DNA from: a virus
IMG/VR virus record: IMGVR_UViG_3300049793_000122
Span: 1 to 49,968 of that record
DNA: 49,968 nucleotides
Strand: one strand, 5' to 3'
Shown: positions 21,515 through 28,974 of the stretch, in pieces
Layout of the letters: each line of letters starts with the position of its first letter
Position numbering within the stretch: position 1 is the stretch's first letter
The notes under the pieces: generated by a model
The model's database searches: none
Told to the model about the DNA's origin: nothing
Seen by the model: the letters and a program-made list of their open reading frames with translations, nothing else
Program-made: the position numbers and the translations under genes

Positions 21515-21765
21515 TGTCTCAGCATCTTCAACCTGTCCCCGCCGCAACAGGCTATTCCAAGCACCTGCATGGTAGCCTGCATCGAGGCAATGAGGGACGG
21601 GATAGGCCGGATCACGCGGTTCACCACGATGTATTCGACGCCATCGACGCTGAAGGATTTCTGCGGGACGTAGCCGGTGAACCGCATCGTTCCATCGCCC
21701 AAATCCTCTGGCAGGACACCGCTGACGAAAACGTCTTGCACAATAATCGGTTCGGTCAAAATCAT
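21511..21765 (-). CDS. Hypothetical protein, paralog of the gene at 21904-22122
   Basis: An 84-residue protein from ATG 21765 (MILTEPIIVQDVFVSG), continuing EDLGDGTMRFTGYVPQKSF and YIVVNRVIRP, then a helical end. GGGAG lies 10 bases upstream. Its first 60 residues align with the neighbouring gene product. It is antisense to the rightward early transcript. Function unknown. The 138 bp between the two paralogs hold no convincing gene. Confidence 0.6.
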   Translation of the reverse strand: MILTEPIIVQDVFVSGVLPEDLGDGTMRFTGYVPQKSFSVDGVEYIVVNRVIRPIPSLIASMQATMQVLGIACCGGDRLKMLRH

Positions 21766-21903
21766 GGTGGCAACACTCCCAAAAACAGCCATTTGTCGGC
21801 TTCTCATTGGGGTCATGCTCGGGCCAATCGCAGTGCAACAGCAAGGGCGCTTGTAGAAGAAATAACAGCGACCCGCCGGCATGGTTGCTCAATCGTAAAA
21901 TCC

Positions 21904-22122
21904 TCAGTTGTGGCCGGTGGCGAGAGCCTTTCGCAGATCGCGAGCCAAGGCGCGGGCGACGATGATTGGAAGCACCAGCCTGCCAACAATGCGGTGCTCA
22001 TCGGAATGCGTGGCCCACGCTATCAGCCGCACGTCGCCGTTGATCGGCTCGATGTCCACGCCTTCGGCAAAGACATCCGGAATGATGACAGGCTCACTCA
22101 GGGGCGGTTCGTCTTCGGCCAT
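21904..22122 (-). CDS. Hypothetical protein, paralog of the gene at 21511-21765
   Basis: A 72-residue protein (LSEPVIIPDVFAEGV, then LIAWATHSDEHRIVGRLVLP) with a beta-rich first part and a C-terminal helix. CCGGAG precedes the ATG. It is divergent from the plus-strand gene at 22146 with only 23 bp between the starts. Function unknown. Confidence 0.6.
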   Translation of the reverse strand: MAEDEPPLSEPVIIPDVFAEGVDIEPINGDVRLIAWATHSDEHRIVGRLVLPIIVARALARDLRKALATGHN

Positions 22123-22145
22123 CAGTCTACACTCCGGAGGTCAGC

Positions 22146-22634
22146 ATGAGCGCTCCGCATACATCTGGTCTCGCCCCTGTAGACGCCGCCAGTTGCCGCG
22201 CCATGGCTCGCCAGTGCGGTGTGAACGTCAAAGAATATGTTGCGCGCAGGAATTATCCGCAGGTTCGCAAAGAACTTGAGCGCGCCAAGGAACTGACGCT
22301 CCTCGCGCTCAGATTCGAGCAGGAAGAACAGGTTTCGGCGTGGGGGACTATTACCGTGACCGAGAGCGCTGGCGGGATCGACTCCTCCCCGGTCTCGCCA
22401 GCCGCGAATCCCATTCCGCTGTCGCCCCCCAACCCTAGCCAGGCAGCGGATACGGCCGGCGATGTAGCGTACCCTGCATCGTCGGCCGCCCCCATTCCCA
22501 TGCAAAGCCCATTGGCCGAGCAGGACAGCACGGTTGGCCTCGCACCGTCGGAACAAGGCGAGGCACTTAATCGCGCCGACGCTGACACCGACATCACCAT
22601 GAAGCATTCCAACATCGCAGGACAGAGCGCATGA
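22146..22634 (+). CDS. Hypothetical early protein with Pro/Ala-rich tail
   Basis: A 162-residue protein after GGAGG. Residues 10-60 are helical (CRAMARQCGVNVKEYVARRN, then KELERAKELTLLALRFEQEE). Residues 75-160 are a disordered, Pro-, Ala- and Ser-rich tail. It starts the continuous rightward early operon and overlaps the next gene by ATGA. Function unknown. Confidence 0.6.
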   Translation: MSAPHTSGLAPVDAASCRAMARQCGVNVKEYVARRNYPQVRKELERAKELTLLALRFEQEEQVSAWGTITVTESAGGIDSSPVSPAANPIPLSPPNPSQAADTAGDVAYPASSAAPIPMQSPLAEQDSTVGLAPSEQGEALNRADADTDITMKHSNIAGQSA

Positions 22635-23083
22635 AACACCTGCAGCCCGTTCCACTGGATTTGGAAAGCGCGAATGCTTTCGTCTCACTGCATCACCGCC
22701 ATCATCTGCCGGTCATCGGCCATAAGTTTTCCATCGGCGCCGCGGTAGGCGATCGCCTCGTCGGCGTGGTTATCGTCGGTCGGCCCGTCTCGCGCATCCG
22801 CGATAATGGATGGACGCTAGAAGTCACTCGGCTGGCGACGGACGGAACGCGGAACTCCTGTTCGTTCCTGTATGGCGCAGCGGCGCGCGCGGCCTTCGCG
22901 CTCGGATATCGCCGCATAGGCACGTACATCCTCGCCAGCGAGCCTGGAACGTCTCTAGCAGCTGCGGGCTGGCGGCAAGTCGGCGAGGTCAAGGGACGCT
23001 CCTGGTCCTGCGTTTCCCGGCCGCGCATCGATAAGCATCCGACAAGCGACAAGCTTCTCTTCGAACTTGGAGTTGCAGCATGA
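22631..23083 (+). CDS. XF1762-family (GNAT-like) protein
   Basis: A 150-residue protein with FVSLHHRHHLPVIGHKFSIG, GDRLVGVVIVGRPVSR, LEVTRLATDGTRNSCSFLYG, YRRIGTYILASEPGTSLAAA and GWRQVGEVKGRSW. These match the XF1762 family, small phage proteins with a GNAT-like fold. Acetyltransfer is suggested by the fold, but neither substrate nor activity is established. Confidence 0.8.
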   Translation: MKHLQPVPLDLESANAFVSLHHRHHLPVIGHKFSIGAAVGDRLVGVVIVGRPVSRIRDNGWTLEVTRLATDGTRNSCSFLYGAAARAAFALGYRRIGTYILASEPGTSLAAAGWRQVGEVKGRSWSCVSRPRIDKHPTSDKLLFELGVAA

Positions 23084-23160
23084 CCATCGGCCTTCTCTTC
23101 CTCACCTATCTCCTTGGCGTCGTCTTCATCGCCAAATTTTGCGGGATGAACGGGCTATGA
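23080..23160 (+). CDS. 26-residue membrane peptide
   Basis: Tiny frame coupled by ATGA at both ends, nearly all one hydrophobic helix (LLFLTYLLGVVFIAKF). The continuous chain of start-stop overlaps supports translation. Function unknown. Confidence 0.5.
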   Translation: MTIGLLFLTYLLGVVFIAKFCGMNGL

Positions 23161-23354
23161 GCGCCATCAAGTTCATCAAGTTCCAATGCGCTGCCGCTCT
23201 CGTGGCTATCGGCATATGGCTGAGGTCGGGACACTCACCTTTCCTGTTCATCGCTGGCATTGCGGTGGGTGCCGCGATTGTCGCAGCCGTCCTCGAATGG
23301 GAACAGCGGAACAGCCTTGATGTCGCCGAACGTCGGGAGCGGATCGACGCATGA
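23157..23354 (+). CDS. Small membrane protein
   Basis: A 65-residue protein with two hydrophobic segments (CAAALVAIGIWL and FLFIAGIAVGAAIVAAVL) and a charged tail. Start and stop overlap neighbours by ATGA. Function unknown. Confidence 0.55.
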   Translation: MSAIKFIKFQCAAALVAIGIWLRSGHSPFLFIAGIAVGAAIVAAVLEWEQRNSLDVAERRERIDA

Positions 23355-23461
23355 ACGCGAAGCCGAACCACGGATTGCTGGCATTTGTCTGGCTTTGCGC
23401 ATTCGTTGCGGGCCTGCTCGTCATCCCCTGCACCATTTTGTTCGCGTGGTGGGCATCATGA
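23351..23461 (+). CDS. 36-residue membrane peptide
   Basis: One hydrophobic helix (LLAFVWLCAFVAGLLVIP) after a short polar start, ending WWAS. ATGA overlaps on both sides. It is the third successive small membrane protein of this cluster. Confidence 0.5.
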   Translation: MNAKPNHGLLAFVWLCAFVAGLLVIPCTILFAWWAS

Positions 23462-23610
23462 CGATGATTGTCACCCAGGACGGCGTAGTTCTCGCATTCG
23501 ATCCCGAAGTCGGCACCGTCTCCGCTCGCACCGCATATGAAGCCAAGCTCGAAATCCGCCGCCGCAAGGAACTGAAGTTGCTGATGGCTTCGCAGCGGAG
23601 GCGGGTATGA
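23458..23610 (+). CDS. Small early protein
   Basis: A 50-residue protein (MTMIVTQDGVVLAFDPEVG) with a basic helical end (KLEIRRRKELKLLMASQRRR). Coupled to both neighbours by ATGA. Function unknown. Confidence 0.5.
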   Translation: MTMIVTQDGVVLAFDPEVGTVSARTAYEAKLEIRRRKELKLLMASQRRRV

Positions 23611-23855
23611 ACGCGCGGTCACATCTAACGAGCAATGCCGCCTCTGTGCTTGAACTGTTCCGCCTTGGCTGGGGAACAGATCGCATCGCCGAATATTGGA
23701 ACATTACCGAAGCCAATGCGCTCCGTCGCCTGAACGTCGAGCGTTCGATTGCGAAGGGACTTTCCGTCGAATTTCGTCGGTCGCCCTACATCGGCACGCC
23801 AGTCAAGGATTGGCTCGCCGGACTTCATCCAGGAATCGGCAGGAGCGGCCTATGA
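23607..23855 (+). CDS. Small HTH-like early protein
   Basis: An 82-residue protein with VLELFRLGWGTDRIAEYW followed by ITEANALRRLNVERS, which fits a helix-turn-helix of the sigma-70 region 4 or transposase type. The remaining part ends in a Gly-rich tail. It overlaps neighbours by ATGA. DNA binding is inferred. Confidence 0.5.
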   Translation: MNARSHLTSNAASVLELFRLGWGTDRIAEYWNITEANALRRLNVERSIAKGLSVEFRRSPYIGTPVKDWLAGLHPGIGRSGL

Positions 23856-23977
23856 CGTGGCTCGCTCGCTTCCTACGTCGCCCATGGCGGTCCTTGTCGC
23901 GCAATAGCATCGCGCAGCCCGTCAGGTTTGTTCGCATCTCCGCGTCCGATATAGAAACTGCGGTACGGGGCGACTGA
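23852..23977 (+). CDS. Small basic early protein
   Basis: A 41-residue Arg-rich peptide (MTWLARFLRRPWRSLSRNS) coupled to the upstream gene by ATGA. It ends the tight overlap chain; the next confident gene begins 205 bp later. Function unknown. Confidence 0.4.
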   Translation: MTWLARFLRRPWRSLSRNSIAQPVRFVRISASDIETAVRGD

Positions 23978-23979
23978 AA

Positions 23980-24219
23980 ATGGATCGTTCAAATTTGCCG
24001 GCCGCGGTCGGTCTTTCCTTCGAAAAAGGTCAAGCTGCGCTTCCGTCTGTCCCTGCAAGTTCAAGCGGCTGCGCATGCTGTTACTCTTTCGCCTACGTGC
24101 CAGCGTTTGATTTTGTTCCGGTTATTTCCGGTATGGCCGCTGGGTTCCATGGACAGGAACCTATCGGAAGGAAGAGCGACAATGTCCGCAAATGCGTCGG
24201 AGAAATCCAAAATGTCTAG
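23980..24219 (+). CDS. Doubtful small frame
   Basis: A 79-residue frame between two confident genes, starting two bases after the previous stop and overlapping the next gene. It has a Cys-Ala-Cys-Cys patch and little charge. No ribosome site is evident, and it may not be translated. Listed because the 205-bp gap otherwise holds nothing I can name. Confidence 0.2.
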   Translation: MDRSNLPAAVGLSFEKGQAALPSVPASSSGCACCYSFAYVPAFDFVPVISGMAAGFHGQEPIGRKSDNVRKCVGEIQNV

Positions 24220-24565
24220 CGTTGAGTTTGTTCAATCCACCCTTCGCGAGAGGGTCGCGCCGCCCTCCGTGGGCTCAGTAAAGGCGCGTATCCGCCATGC
24301 CTCCAGGCAACTGGGGTGGACGGCGACGAGGACTAAGGACGCTTGGTATGCCCATCCCCGCATATCGATCAGCGCCGATGAGTTGCGGCAACTCGAGAGG
24401 AAAACGGGACTTCGCTATGCACAAGAAGAACTTCGAACCAACGAAGACCTTATCGACCGAGCTGCGGCTCTCATGGTGGGCCACGAGGCGGATTTCTACA
24501 GCGCATTTTTTGCTGCGTTGCGCTCGCTGGCTCGCCCTGGCAATCGCTCCGGAAATAGGGAGTGA
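24182..24565 (+). CDS. Conserved phage early protein
   Basis: A 127-residue protein from ATG 24182, chosen because GGAAG lies seven bases upstream. SSVEFVQSTLRERVAPPSVG is followed by KARIRHASRQLGWTATRTKD, YAHPRISISADELRQLE and a helical end. Position and basic helical composition suggest DNA binding. The sequence looks like a family common in rhizobial phages but without known function. Confidence 0.6.
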   Translation: MSANASEKSKMSSVEFVQSTLRERVAPPSVGSVKARIRHASRQLGWTATRTKDAWYAHPRISISADELRQLERKTGLRYAQEELRTNEDLIDRAAALMVGHEADFYSAFFAALRSLARPGNRSGNRE

Positions 24566-24568
24566 ATA

Positions 24569-25270
24569 ATGGGTGTCTATTTCATCCGAAGGACGAGCGA
24601 TTCAGATGGCCTGATCAAGGTCGGTTTCACGCGCAACGTTGCGGCGCGCATGCAGTCGCTTTCAACGGCAACGCCAGGAGGGGTTGAACTTCTGGCTTCC
24701 TGCGCCGGTGACGCGTCTGTCGAGCGTCGCTTGCACCGGGAACTCGCCACGGATCACGTTGACGGCGAGTGGTTCCGGCCGACTGCGGCTGTCATGGCGG
24801 AGGTCGCCAAGGCCAAAGCCTCGCCAGACCCTTTTGAGGAAAGAGGCCCGGATAGGCAGAAGAGCCACCTTGTCGCGCCAGAGGATGAGTTCAGCGACGA
24901 CATCCGAGTCGAGAGCCGGTTCTACCTCAACGAACTAGTCAAGCGGGAGTGGCGCGGCGTTGGCGACACGCCCGAAGAGGCGCGCATCAGGGTTGCAGAG
25001 TGGTTCGGATTGTCGCCGGAGAAATGTCGGAAGATTTGGTATGGCATGGCGAGCCGCGTCGACGGCGATACCTACCGCATCCTGAACAACGAATATGCGC
25101 GGACGATGAACGCTGAAGGTCGCGCCGAACCGCGCCACATCGAGATACTGCGCATCGATCGGTACTTCCAAGAAAAACGAGCGAGAGAAAGCCATTCGCC
25201 GATGGGCGAAGGCGTGGCTAGCGCTCCGCAAGGCGCGGCGAGACGGGAAATAAATCAACGGAGGCCATGA
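24569..25270 (+). CDS. GIY-YIG nuclease-family protein (T5orf172/MUG113-like)
   Basis: A 233-residue protein. Residues 2-75 carry GVYFIRRTSDSDGLIKVGFT, RMQSLSTATPGGVELLASC, and RLHRELATDHVDGEWFRPT, matching the T5orf172 branch of GIY-YIG domains. The C-terminal half (residues 100-210) is helical and may bind DNA. AGGGAGTGAATA precedes the ATG. It may nick or cut DNA; whether it homes, restricts or processes is unknown. Confidence 0.8.
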   Translation: MGVYFIRRTSDSDGLIKVGFTRNVAARMQSLSTATPGGVELLASCAGDASVERRLHRELATDHVDGEWFRPTAAVMAEVAKAKASPDPFEERGPDRQKSHLVAPEDEFSDDIRVESRFYLNELVKREWRGVGDTPEEARIRVAEWFGLSPEKCRKIWYGMASRVDGDTYRILNNEYARTMNAEGRAEPRHIEILRIDRYFQEKRARESHSPMGEGVASAPQGAARREINQRRP

Positions 25271-25878
25271 TGGCAAAGCCAAAAGCAAGTGCAGCAGAGG
25301 CCGGTATCGGTGACAATTCGAAGGATCTGACTGAAGACGAGCGCAAGAGCCTGTTCTTCCATCACCTACGAAAGCGCATTGCGCACAACACTAACGTTGC
25401 CGAGGCGAATGCCGCCAAGAAGGCCGACGGCAAGATCGCCCAGGCTGACGAGGTCGTGCTCGGCGATCTGGACTACGCCATCAAGGCGATCAGCGCCGAC
25501 GACAAGAAGACGGTCACCGACCGCTTCGTTGCCGAGGGCGAAATTCTCTCATGGCTCGGCCTGTCGAGCGGTTTCCAATCTGACATGTTCCGCGACCGCG
25601 CGCCGGCTGTCGAGAAGATCGAGCGCGCTGGAGAACTCGCTGGCCTCGCAGCGCTGGCGCGTGAAAGCGGATACGCCTCCGGCTCCGATGAGGACACCCG
25701 TTGGCTTGCCGCCTACGACAAGGGGCAGGCGACCGTCCGCGACAACTTCGAAGCCGCGATGCTGAAGAAAAATGCGGCCCGCGCCGATGCCGACGAAATC
25801 ATCAAAGCCTCCAGCGACGAAGACCCATTCGAAAACGAATTCGACGCCGCCGATCCGGCCAAGCAAGCGGCGGAGTAG
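25267..25878 (+). CDS. Conserved helical early protein
   Basis: A 203-residue protein, acidic and helical, with GIGDNSKDLTEDERKSLFFH near the start, a long central helical domain (DLDYAIKAISADDKKTVTDR) and DEDTRWLAAYDKGQATV. It ends in a very acidic tail. It overlaps the GIY-YIG gene by 4 bp. The GIGDNS opening resembles the DNA-bound early proteins of several alphaproteobacterial phages. No function can be stated. Confidence 0.6.
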   Translation: MMAKPKASAAEAGIGDNSKDLTEDERKSLFFHHLRKRIAHNTNVAEANAAKKADGKIAQADEVVLGDLDYAIKAISADDKKTVTDRFVAEGEILSWLGLSSGFQSDMFRDRAPAVEKIERAGELAGLAALARESGYASGSDEDTRWLAAYDKGQATVRDNFEAAMLKKNAARADADEIIKASSDEDPFENEFDAADPAKQAAE

Positions 25879-25901
25879 GGGCGATGGGGCAGGGGGTTGA
25901 T

Positions 25902-26096
25902 ATGGCCCGCGTCGACGCACCGGAACACGCGGCGGCGATCGACAACATGAAGGATCAGCTTTTGCTGGTCCTCATCGCCCGTCTTGGCGGCAAGGTCGAT
26001 ATCCCGGTTGCTGAAATCGACGGGACCGGTGACCGCATGTTGCTGATGTCGTTCAAGGGCCGCACCTTCCATTTCGAACTGAGGCAAAAGCAATGA
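25902..26096 (+). CDS. Hypothetical small early protein
   Basis: A 64-residue protein. ATG 25902 is preferred to ATG 25884 because GGGGG lies five bases upstream. It has a helix (DNMKDQLLLVLIARLG) followed by a small beta part ending FELRQKQ. Coupled to the next gene by ATGA. Confidence 0.55.
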   Translation: MARVDAPEHAAAIDNMKDQLLLVLIARLGGKVDIPVAEIDGTGDRMLLMSFKGRTFHFELRQKQ

Positions 26097-26422
26097 GCGA
26101 CGAGCCGCGCCGCACGCTGTCCGATGGCACGCAAATCTATCCCGGCCACCGCGAGCTTGATCCCAAGACTGGCCAGCAAAAAGGCTATGTCGTCTTGGCG
26201 GAAGAGGAGCGCGCCAAGGGCTTTGTTCGCCCCGTGCGGCGCACCTACACGCACTTGGTTTGCCGGGTTGACACCATGATGGGCCAGACACTTGCTGAGA
26301 CCTACAGCCGAGATCCGCACTTCTATTCAGGCACGTTCTGTTGCGGATGCGGGAAGCATTTCCCAGTCGGCGAGGACGGCGAATTCGTCTGGAAAGGAAC
26401 GACCGAAAAGGTCGGCACGTAA
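26093..26422 (+). CDS. Hypothetical early protein with Cys-rich motif
   Basis: A 109-residue protein with GTQIYPGHRELDPKTGQQKG and FCCGCGKHFPVGEDGEFVW. The three Cys and a His may bind metal. It resembles small conserved phage proteins. Function unknown. Confidence 0.6.
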   Translation: MSDEPRRTLSDGTQIYPGHRELDPKTGQQKGYVVLAEEERAKGFVRPVRRTYTHLVCRVDTMMGQTLAETYSRDPHFYSGTFCCGCGKHFPVGEDGEFVWKGTTEKVGT

Positions 26423-26457
26423 ACCGCAAACCACCATCCAAACCGGGGGACTAAACA

Positions 26458-26811
26458 TTGAACGCACAAGCATTGGAAAACGACTTCGCCGAAACGCTCG
26501 AAAATGAGATGTCGAAGGTCGTCAATTTTCGTCCAAAACAGGAAGATGAACTTGAGCGCTTGGCTGGATATCATCGCCAAGGTGAACTGAAATACCGCCA
26601 GCGCGCGGCCGACACACGCCGTTCGATGAAGCTCAAAGAGACGATGTTCAAGGTCGACGAGAAAGCCGAGATCGCCCGCCACAAAGCTGCCATGGATCTC
26701 ATTGCCGAGCAGCGCGCCAACAACAAAGAACTCAGCGAGCGGGCGATTGCGGCGGATGAGAAGCTGGCGGCTTACAATCGCGCGGCCGTCGATATGCTGG
26801 CGGCGGAGTAG
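26458..26811 (+). CDS. Coiled-coil early protein (TTG start)
   Basis: A 117-residue, highly charged helical protein (ENDFAETLENEMSKVVNF, later NNKELSERAIAADEKLA). It starts at TTG 26458 with GGGGGA eight bases upstream and no in-frame ATG nearby. It ends 5 bp before the Dcm gene. Function unknown. Confidence 0.6.
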   Translation: MNAQALENDFAETLENEMSKVVNFRPKQEDELERLAGYHRQGELKYRQRAADTRRSMKLKETMFKVDEKAEIARHKAAMDLIAEQRANNKELSERAIAADEKLAAYNRAAVDMLAAE

Positions 26812-26815
26812 GGCG

Positions 26816-28456
26816 TTGCGCTTCCTCAGCCTTTGCAGCGGAATCGAAGCAGCCTCGGTAGCGTGGGCTCCGCTTGGCTGGAAAGCCGCCGCGGTGGCCG
26901 AGATAGAAGCGTTCCCGTCTGCTGTCCTGGCGCACCATTACCCAGACGTTCCGAATCTCGGCGACATCACCAAATTCAAGGAGTGGCCTGACCTTGGCGC
27001 AATTGACCTTATTTGCGGAGGCACCCCGTGCCAGTCCTTCTCGATCGCTGGCCTTCGCAAGGGCCTTGCTGACCCACGGGGAAACCTCTCCCTCACCTTC
27101 CTTGCAATTGTTGACCGATACCGGCCTCGCTATGTCATCTGGGAAAATGTGCCTGGCGTCCTGTCAGATGACGGAGGACGGTCTTTCGCTTCCATCGTCG
27201 GAGGCCTGGGGCAACTGGGGTACGGGTGGGCCTACCGGGTCTTGGACGCGCAATATGTCCGAGTGGACGGGCTTGGTCGCGCCGTTCCCCAACGACGAAG
27301 GCGTGTCATCGTTGTCGGATATCTTGGAGACTGGCGACGTGCCGCAGCGGTACTTTCTGAGCCCGAAAGCGTGCTCGGGAATTCTCCGCCGCGCCGAGAA
27401 GCGAGGGAGGGATTTGCCGCCGGCGCTCTTGCAGGCACTTCGCCAGGTGGCGGCTGGCGAGTTGGAGCCGACGAAGCCGCTGCAGGACAGCTAGTCGCCT
27501 TCGGCGGCGGCAATTGTTCTGGGCCGATTGAAGTAGCGGCCAGACTGGCCGCTCATGGCGTACGGCAGGACTTCGAAGTCGAGACGTTCGTCGCCAATCC
27601 ACTGCGAGCGCAGGCGCAGCATAGCCACAGGCTTGACAGCGACAATGACATTGTCGCTCCGCTGGTTTCGGCATGTGAAGTTGCCGACACGCTTTCAGTT
27701 GGGGCGAACCAAACCACGGGCTTCAGAGGCGATGACATCGCCTCTCGCATATCAGCGCATGATGTCGCCGAAACACTGACGAGCAACGGCGATGCTCACA
27801 GCGGCTTCCGGGAAGCTGCTGGACTGGTCGCGCACAGCCTTCGGGCCGAAGGCTTCGACGCCAGCGAGGACGGAACAGGGCGGCAAACGCTTGTACCCAT
27901 CGCCATCCAAGAGCGCGCCATATCCGAAAACCCAGACGCTGGACCTGATGGCATTGGAGTTCGTCAAGATGGCGCAGCCTACACACTCGAAGCGCGCACG
28001 GTCCCTCAGGCCGTTTCCTACGGCCTCTCAACCCAGCAAGAGCCGAAGTTCGGCGTCGATGTCAGCCCAACTCTCGCTCTGCCATCCAAGACAGGCGGCG
28101 GCCAAGTAACTGCGGTTGCCTTCCAGCCGCGCTTCGCCCGCAACGACCGGGGCGCACCATCTGAAATAGCCTATCCGCTCACTGCAGAAGCTGGCCGCAC
28201 CGGCAAGGGGGACAGCGCACAGTGCGTCCAGCTTGGCTGGGCAGTCCGACGCCTCATGCCCGTCGAATGCGAGCGCCTGATGGGCTTCCCTGACGGCTAC
28301 ACCGACATCCCCCACCGCGGCAAGCGAGCCGCAGACGGTCCCCGGTACAAAGCTCTCGGCAATAGCTGGGCGGTCAATGTCTTCCGCTGGGTCGGTCGCC
28401 GGATTGAGATGGTTGAGCAGATCGCGGCTGACCTCGAGAAGGAGGCGGCAGCATGA
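26816..28456 (+). CDS. Cytosine-C5 DNA methyltransferase (Dcm-type)
   Basis: A 546-residue enzyme. Motif I is FLSLCSGIEAAS (residues 3-14), motif IV GGTPCQSF with catalytic Cys72, motif VI ENVPG (110-114), motif VIII PQRRRRVIVVGY (158-169), and motifs IX/X near the end (CERLMGFPDGYT, ALGNSWAVNV). The target-recognition region (about 180-470) is long and contains loosely repeated ADTL/AETL and GFR segments. The start is TTG 26816 with GGAG upstream. It would protect phage DNA from restriction. A second gene overlaps it in another frame. Confidence 0.92.
   Translation: MRFLSLCSGIEAASVAWAPLGWKAAAVAEIEAFPSAVLAHHYPDVPNLGDITKFKEWPDLGAIDLICGGTPCQSFSIAGLRKGLADPRGNLSLTFLAIVDRYRPRYVIWENVPGVLSDDGGRSFASIVGGLGQLGYGWAYRVLDAQYVRVDGLGRAVPQRRRRVIVVGYLGDWRRAAAVLSEPESVLGNSPPRREAREGFAAGALAGTSPGGGWRVGADEAAAGQLVAFGGGNCSGPIEVAARLAAHGVRQDFEVETFVANPLRAQAQHSHRLDSDNDIVAPLVSACEVADTLSVGANQTTGFRGDDIASRISAHDVAETLTSNGDAHSGFREAAGLVAHSLRAEGFDASEDGTGRQTLVPIAIQERAISENPDAGPDGIGVRQDGAAYTLEARTVPQAVSYGLSTQQEPKFGVDVSPTLALPSKTGGGQVTAVAFQPRFARNDRGAPSEIAYPLTAEAGRTGKGDSAQCVQLGWAVRRLMPVECERLMGFPDGYTDIPHRGKRAADGPRYKALGNSWAVNVFRWVGRRIEMVEQIAADLEKEAAA
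27132..27494 (+). CDS. Overlapping gene inside the Dcm gene (alternate frame)
   Basis: A 120-residue protein in another plus frame of the Dcm gene, from ATG 27132 (a TTG at 26994 would extend it by 46 residues). It contains EDGLSLPSSEAWGNWG, PTGSWTRNMSEWTG, SLSDILETGDVPQRYFLSPK and CSGILRRAEKRGRDLPP. I recognise this motif series as a recurrent small phage protein usually found with Dcm genes. The same bases encode the Dcm PQRRRR-VVGYLGDWRRAA part, so both frames look conserved. Function unknown. Confidence 0.55.
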   Translation: MSSGKMCLASCQMTEDGLSLPSSEAWGNWGTGGPTGSWTRNMSEWTGLVAPFPNDEGVSSLSDILETGDVPQRYFLSPKACSGILRRAEKRGRDLPPALLQALRQVAAGELEPTKPLQDS

Positions 28457-28642
28457 TTACCGCTCGTCAGGATGCCGCTCCAGAAGCTCCAGAAAGGCGT
28501 CGAGCCATTCTGGTATCTCGCGGTCGCCAGCTTTCCACCGACGCATTGTGCGGGCGTCCACGCGCGTCCTACGGGCCAATGGCGATTGCCAGTCGGGACC
28601 GTAGACAGCAGCGGCACGAGTTTCCAGTTCAGTGGGAGTCAT
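28457..28642 (-). CDS. Small HTH protein of an antisense gene pair
   Basis: A 61-residue protein, MTPTELETRAAAVYGPDWQS, then LARRTRVDARTMRRWKAGD, fitting an XRE-like HTH. It overlaps the upstream gene by ATGA and ends exactly beside the Dcm stop. Together with the next gene it forms a leftward pair inside the rightward operon, driven by its own promoter. It may be an autoregulator or antitoxin; this is inference. Confidence 0.65.
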   Translation of the reverse strand: MTPTELETRAAAVYGPDWQSPLARRTRVDARTMRRWKAGDREIPEWLDAFLELLERHPDER

Positions 28643-28896
28643 GCGAGCGGCAGGATTTCAACGGAGACGACGCGAACAGTCTTGCCCGTCTCGCGGCTGA
28701 TGAGGTCACGGCCAATGTTACGCCGCTCGCCAATGGCCCAATTCTCAGCGGTTTTGGCGCAGCGCGTCTCATGGCGATACGTCTTGCCATCCGCATAGGT
28801 GGAGATGACGACATGCATCTTGGGCGCATTCAGAGCGGCGTTGATAAGCGCAGCAGTGCGCGGGTTCAAAGCGGCGAGGCGGTCTTGGTCGGCCAT
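28639..28896 (-). CDS. First gene of antisense pair, unknown function
   Basis: An 85-residue protein from ATG 28896 (MADQDRLAALNPRTAALINA), chosen because GGGAG lies eight bases upstream; the earlier ATG 28926 overlaps the promoter -10. Later parts read HVVISTYADGKTYRHET and RVVSVEILPLA, a beta-rich domain. It is followed by the HTH gene with ATGA overlap. No family recognised. Confidence 0.6.
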   Translation of the reverse strand: MADQDRLAALNPRTAALINAALNAPKMHVVISTYADGKTYRHETRCAKTAENWAIGERRNIGRDLISRETGKTVRVVSVEILPLA

Positions 28897-28923
28897 GTGG
28901 GCAACTCCCGTTTCGTTCATCCA

Positions 28924-28952
28924 CATATAGGGCCAATGGTCCTACATGTCAA
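28924..28952 (-). promoter_or_regulatory. Sigma-70-like promoter for the antisense pair
   Basis: On the minus strand, TTGACA (28952-28947), a 17-bp spacer, then TATATG (28929-28924). The -35 is perfect and the -10 matches 4 of 6. Transcription would start about 20 bases before the preferred start codon at 28896. It stands out because most genes here depend on long operons. Confidence 0.6.
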
Positions 28953-28974
28953 CAGTGAAATGAGGGTCGCATAA

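Noticed and set aside
23873-24076. 67-codon minus-strand frame
   Set aside because: Overlaps the end of a coupled plus-strand gene, lacks a ribosome site and has no recognisable feature.
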